7,138 nucleotides of DNA, from contig CAYSBK010000128.1 of NCBI GenBank assembly GCA_964429265.1, positions 1 to 7,138 of the forward strand, in the 5' to 3' direction. Below are positions 6,019 through 7,138 of the stretch, piece after piece. The notes beneath the pieces were generated by a model that saw nothing but the letters and a program-made list of their open reading frames with translations, searched no databases and was not told where the DNA came from. The first letter of the stretch is position 1; every line of letters begins with the position of its first letter. Made by a program: the position numbers and the translations under genes. Origin of the DNA: CAYSBK01 sp964429265. GTDB lineage: Bacteria; Planctomycetota; Phycisphaerae; Sedimentisphaerales; Anaerobacaceae.

Positions 6019-7138
6019 AGCTGTATCCTGTCATTGCCGGCGTCGACCACGAACGCCAGCCCACCGGTGTTTACCGCCACGGCCCACGGGTACGCCAGCT
6101 TTCCCAACTGCCGCCCGGGCCCGCCGTAAACGCCCACGCTTGAGCCATCCGGCCTGAACAACTGTATCCGGTTGTTGCCGTATTCGCACACGATCAATGT
6201 CCCGTCACTTTCAATCGCCAAATCGTACGGATACCGAAGCTGGCCCTTGGCGGTACCTAACCGGCCGATATACCCTTGCAGGTTCCCGTCGAGGTCATAT
6301 ATCGCGATGCGGTGATTGCACGCATCGGCAACGTAAAGTCTGCCTCGCCGGCGGTCAACGCACAAGGCGCTCGGCCTGGCGAACTGCCCTCGTTCGCTGC
6401 CGTATGAACCGAACGACCGCAAAAACCGCCTCTGCTTGTCGAAAATACTGACCCTGTCGTTGCCGCCGTATTCGCTGACGTAAATCCTGCCGTCGCCGGC
6501 GAACGCCACGTCCGTCGGATAAATAAAACAGCCCGGCCCTTGCCCATACTCGCCGAACGTCTCGACGATCTGCCCATCCGCCGAAAACACCACCACGCGG
6601 TGGTAGTGCGTGTCCGCAACATACACCCTGCCGTCATCGCCGACGCTAAGCCCCGTCGGCTTACCCGCCGCTGTCAGCGGCATCCGCATCTCGCCCAGAA
6701 ACCTGCCGTCATCTGCAAGGTGCTGAATCCTGCCCGTCTTATCCACAACGAAAAGCGTTCCATCCGCTGCGACGTCGATAGCCCGCGGATATATGAACTC
6801 GCACCGACCCCTGCCCGTCCGCCCGAAATACCCGCGCACGAAGGCCGGCGGACTAATCGTCGACGCGCTGTCATCGCATCCTCCGCCGACCACCATCGCC
6901 GACAATACCACCGCCGCCGCCACGCCACGGTACAGCCTGCCCAGCCGCAGCAAAACCACCACCCCCGATATAAGCAATAAAAAAACGACCGTCAGCACCA
7001 CGCAGCACGCGATGACATCCTGTTCACGCAGGTAGTGCATCTGGTTCAGCAGCCGCTGTGCAAAGTTCGGCAGCCCCGCCGGCAGCAGCACCATCGTCGC
7101 GGAAAGCTCGGTGACGCTGAGCATACCAACCAACAGCA
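6003..7138 (-). CDS. ABC permease C-terminus fused to six-repeat NHL beta-propeller (5' incomplete)
   Basis: The frame is open to the window edge, so the true start lies outside. A TTG at 7133-7131 and ATGs at 7124 and 7094 have no Shine-Dalgarno sequence. Numbering from that TTG, residues 6-63 resemble the end of an FbpB/ThiP-type binding-protein-dependent permease: TELSATMVLLPAG, then R-L-x-N-Q-M-HY, then a last hydrophobic helix at about 41-62. A basic loop (R63-R69) and a second hydrophobic stretch (71-85) follow, ending GGGC-DD, which is a weak lipobox because position -3 is Gly. Six NHL repeats then fill about 113-376, with signatures such as VADTHYHRVVVF, VADACNHRIAIY and VVDAGNDRIQLW. 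The propeller would sit outside the cytoplasmic membrane. NHL propellers usually bind protein or ligand and have no fixed activity. A separate lipoprotein could instead start inside the frame, at GTG 6959 or TTG 6953, but no stop separates the two halves. The end overlaps the next gene by 16 bases. The propeller call is firm; the permease call is good but rests on about 60 residues. Confidence 0.85.
   Translation of the reverse strand, partial: LLVGMLSVTELSATMVLLPAGLPNFAQRLLNQMHYLREQDVIACCVVLTVVFLLLISGVVVLLRLGRLYRGVAAAVVLSAMVVGGGCDDSASTISPPAFVRGYFGRTGRGRCEFIYPRAIDVAADGTLFVVDKTGRIQHLADDGRFLGEMRMPLTAAGKPTGLSVGDDGRVYVADTHYHRVVVFSADGQIVETFGEYGQGPGCFIYPTDVAFAGDGRIYVSEYGGNDRVSIFDKQRRFLRSFGSYGSERGQFARPSALCVDRRRGRLYVADACNHRIAIYDLDGNLQGYIGRLGTAKGQLRYPYDLAIESDGTLIVCEYGNNRIQLFRPDGSSVGVYGGPGRQLGKLAYPWAVAVNTGGLAFVVDAGNDRIQLWRLR
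6026..6029 (-). promoter_or_regulatory. Shine-Dalgarno for the 990-aa VWA protein
   Basis: AGGA on the minus strand lies 7 bases before ATG 6018, inside the end of the NHL reading frame. It favours this start over ATG 6000, which has no such element. Confidence 0.6.
6924..7138 (-). other. Protein region: C-terminal segment of an Fe3+/thiamine-type ABC permease
   Basis: This part of the fused frame encodes the E-L-S-A-T / P-x-G / R-L / H-Y signature that closes many iron(III) and thiamine transporter permeases, followed by their last membrane helix. In those proteins the chain normally ends shortly after this helix on the cytoplasmic side; here it continues into the propeller. The rest of the permease, and any ATPase or binding-protein partners, would lie upstream of the window. 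The assignment is by recalled family pattern only. Confidence 0.65.

Noticed and set aside
3730..6129. A 799-codon open frame on the plus strand
   Set aside because: It lies opposite the 990-residue VWA protein gene. Its translation is rich in Arg, Pro, His and Gln with no domain pattern or membrane segments, as expected for the antisense shadow of a G+C-rich gene.
6003..6840. Nucleotide repeat array within the NHL gene
   Set aside because: The periodicity is at protein level (six diverged NHL repeats). The DNA copies are too different to be a repeat array or CRISPR.
1..7138. tRNA, rRNA, insertion sequence, CRISPR or attachment-site signals
   Set aside because: None seen: coding sequence covers nearly the whole window, there are no inverted-repeat-flanked transposase genes, and no regular direct repeats were noticed on reading.

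Overview
All five supported genes lie on the minus strand and form one tightly packed, operon-like run that reads from position 7138 down to 1. There is no gap longer than about 27 bases, and no convincing promoter or terminator is visible, so the window looks like the inside of a longer transcription unit that continues beyond both edges. The base composition (G+C-rich), the protein families and the domain combination (a VWA / GATase-like / VWA membrane protein beside MoxR, DUF58 and BatA-like genes) suggest a bacterium of the Planctomycetota, possibly a Phycisphaerae-type lineage. This is an inference from gene style, not from a marker gene.

In transcription order: (1) 7138-6003, a 5'-incomplete reading frame whose start matches the C-terminal end of an Fe3+/thiamine-type ABC permease and which continues without a stop into a membrane-linked six-repeat NHL beta-propeller. 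(2) 6018-3046, a 990-residue membrane protein with two N-terminal helices, a VWA domain, an Ig-like region, a GATase1-like domain, a second degenerate VWA domain, a third transmembrane helix and a charged cytoplasmic tail. (3) 3019-1994, a MoxR-type AAA+ ATPase. (4) 1997-1086, a soluble DUF58 protein with a VWA-type MIDAS. (5) 1065-4, a BatA-like membrane-anchored VWA protein whose frame closes at the very edge of the window, just where a Rossmann-like domain would be expected to begin.

The genes are joined by short overlaps or short spacers (16-base overlap, 27-base spacer, GTGA overlap, 20-base spacer). Four junctions carry a recognisable Shine-Dalgarno element, so coupled translation is likely. 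The functional core (MoxR ATPase + DUF58 + membrane VWA proteins) is a known type of module in which a cytosolic AAA+ protein is thought to act on VWA partners, for example the Bat (aerotolerance) loci. The less usual parts are the permease-propeller fusion, the double-VWA/GATase-like protein and the abrupt end of the BatA-like gene. The substrate or process served by the locus cannot be read from the sequence.
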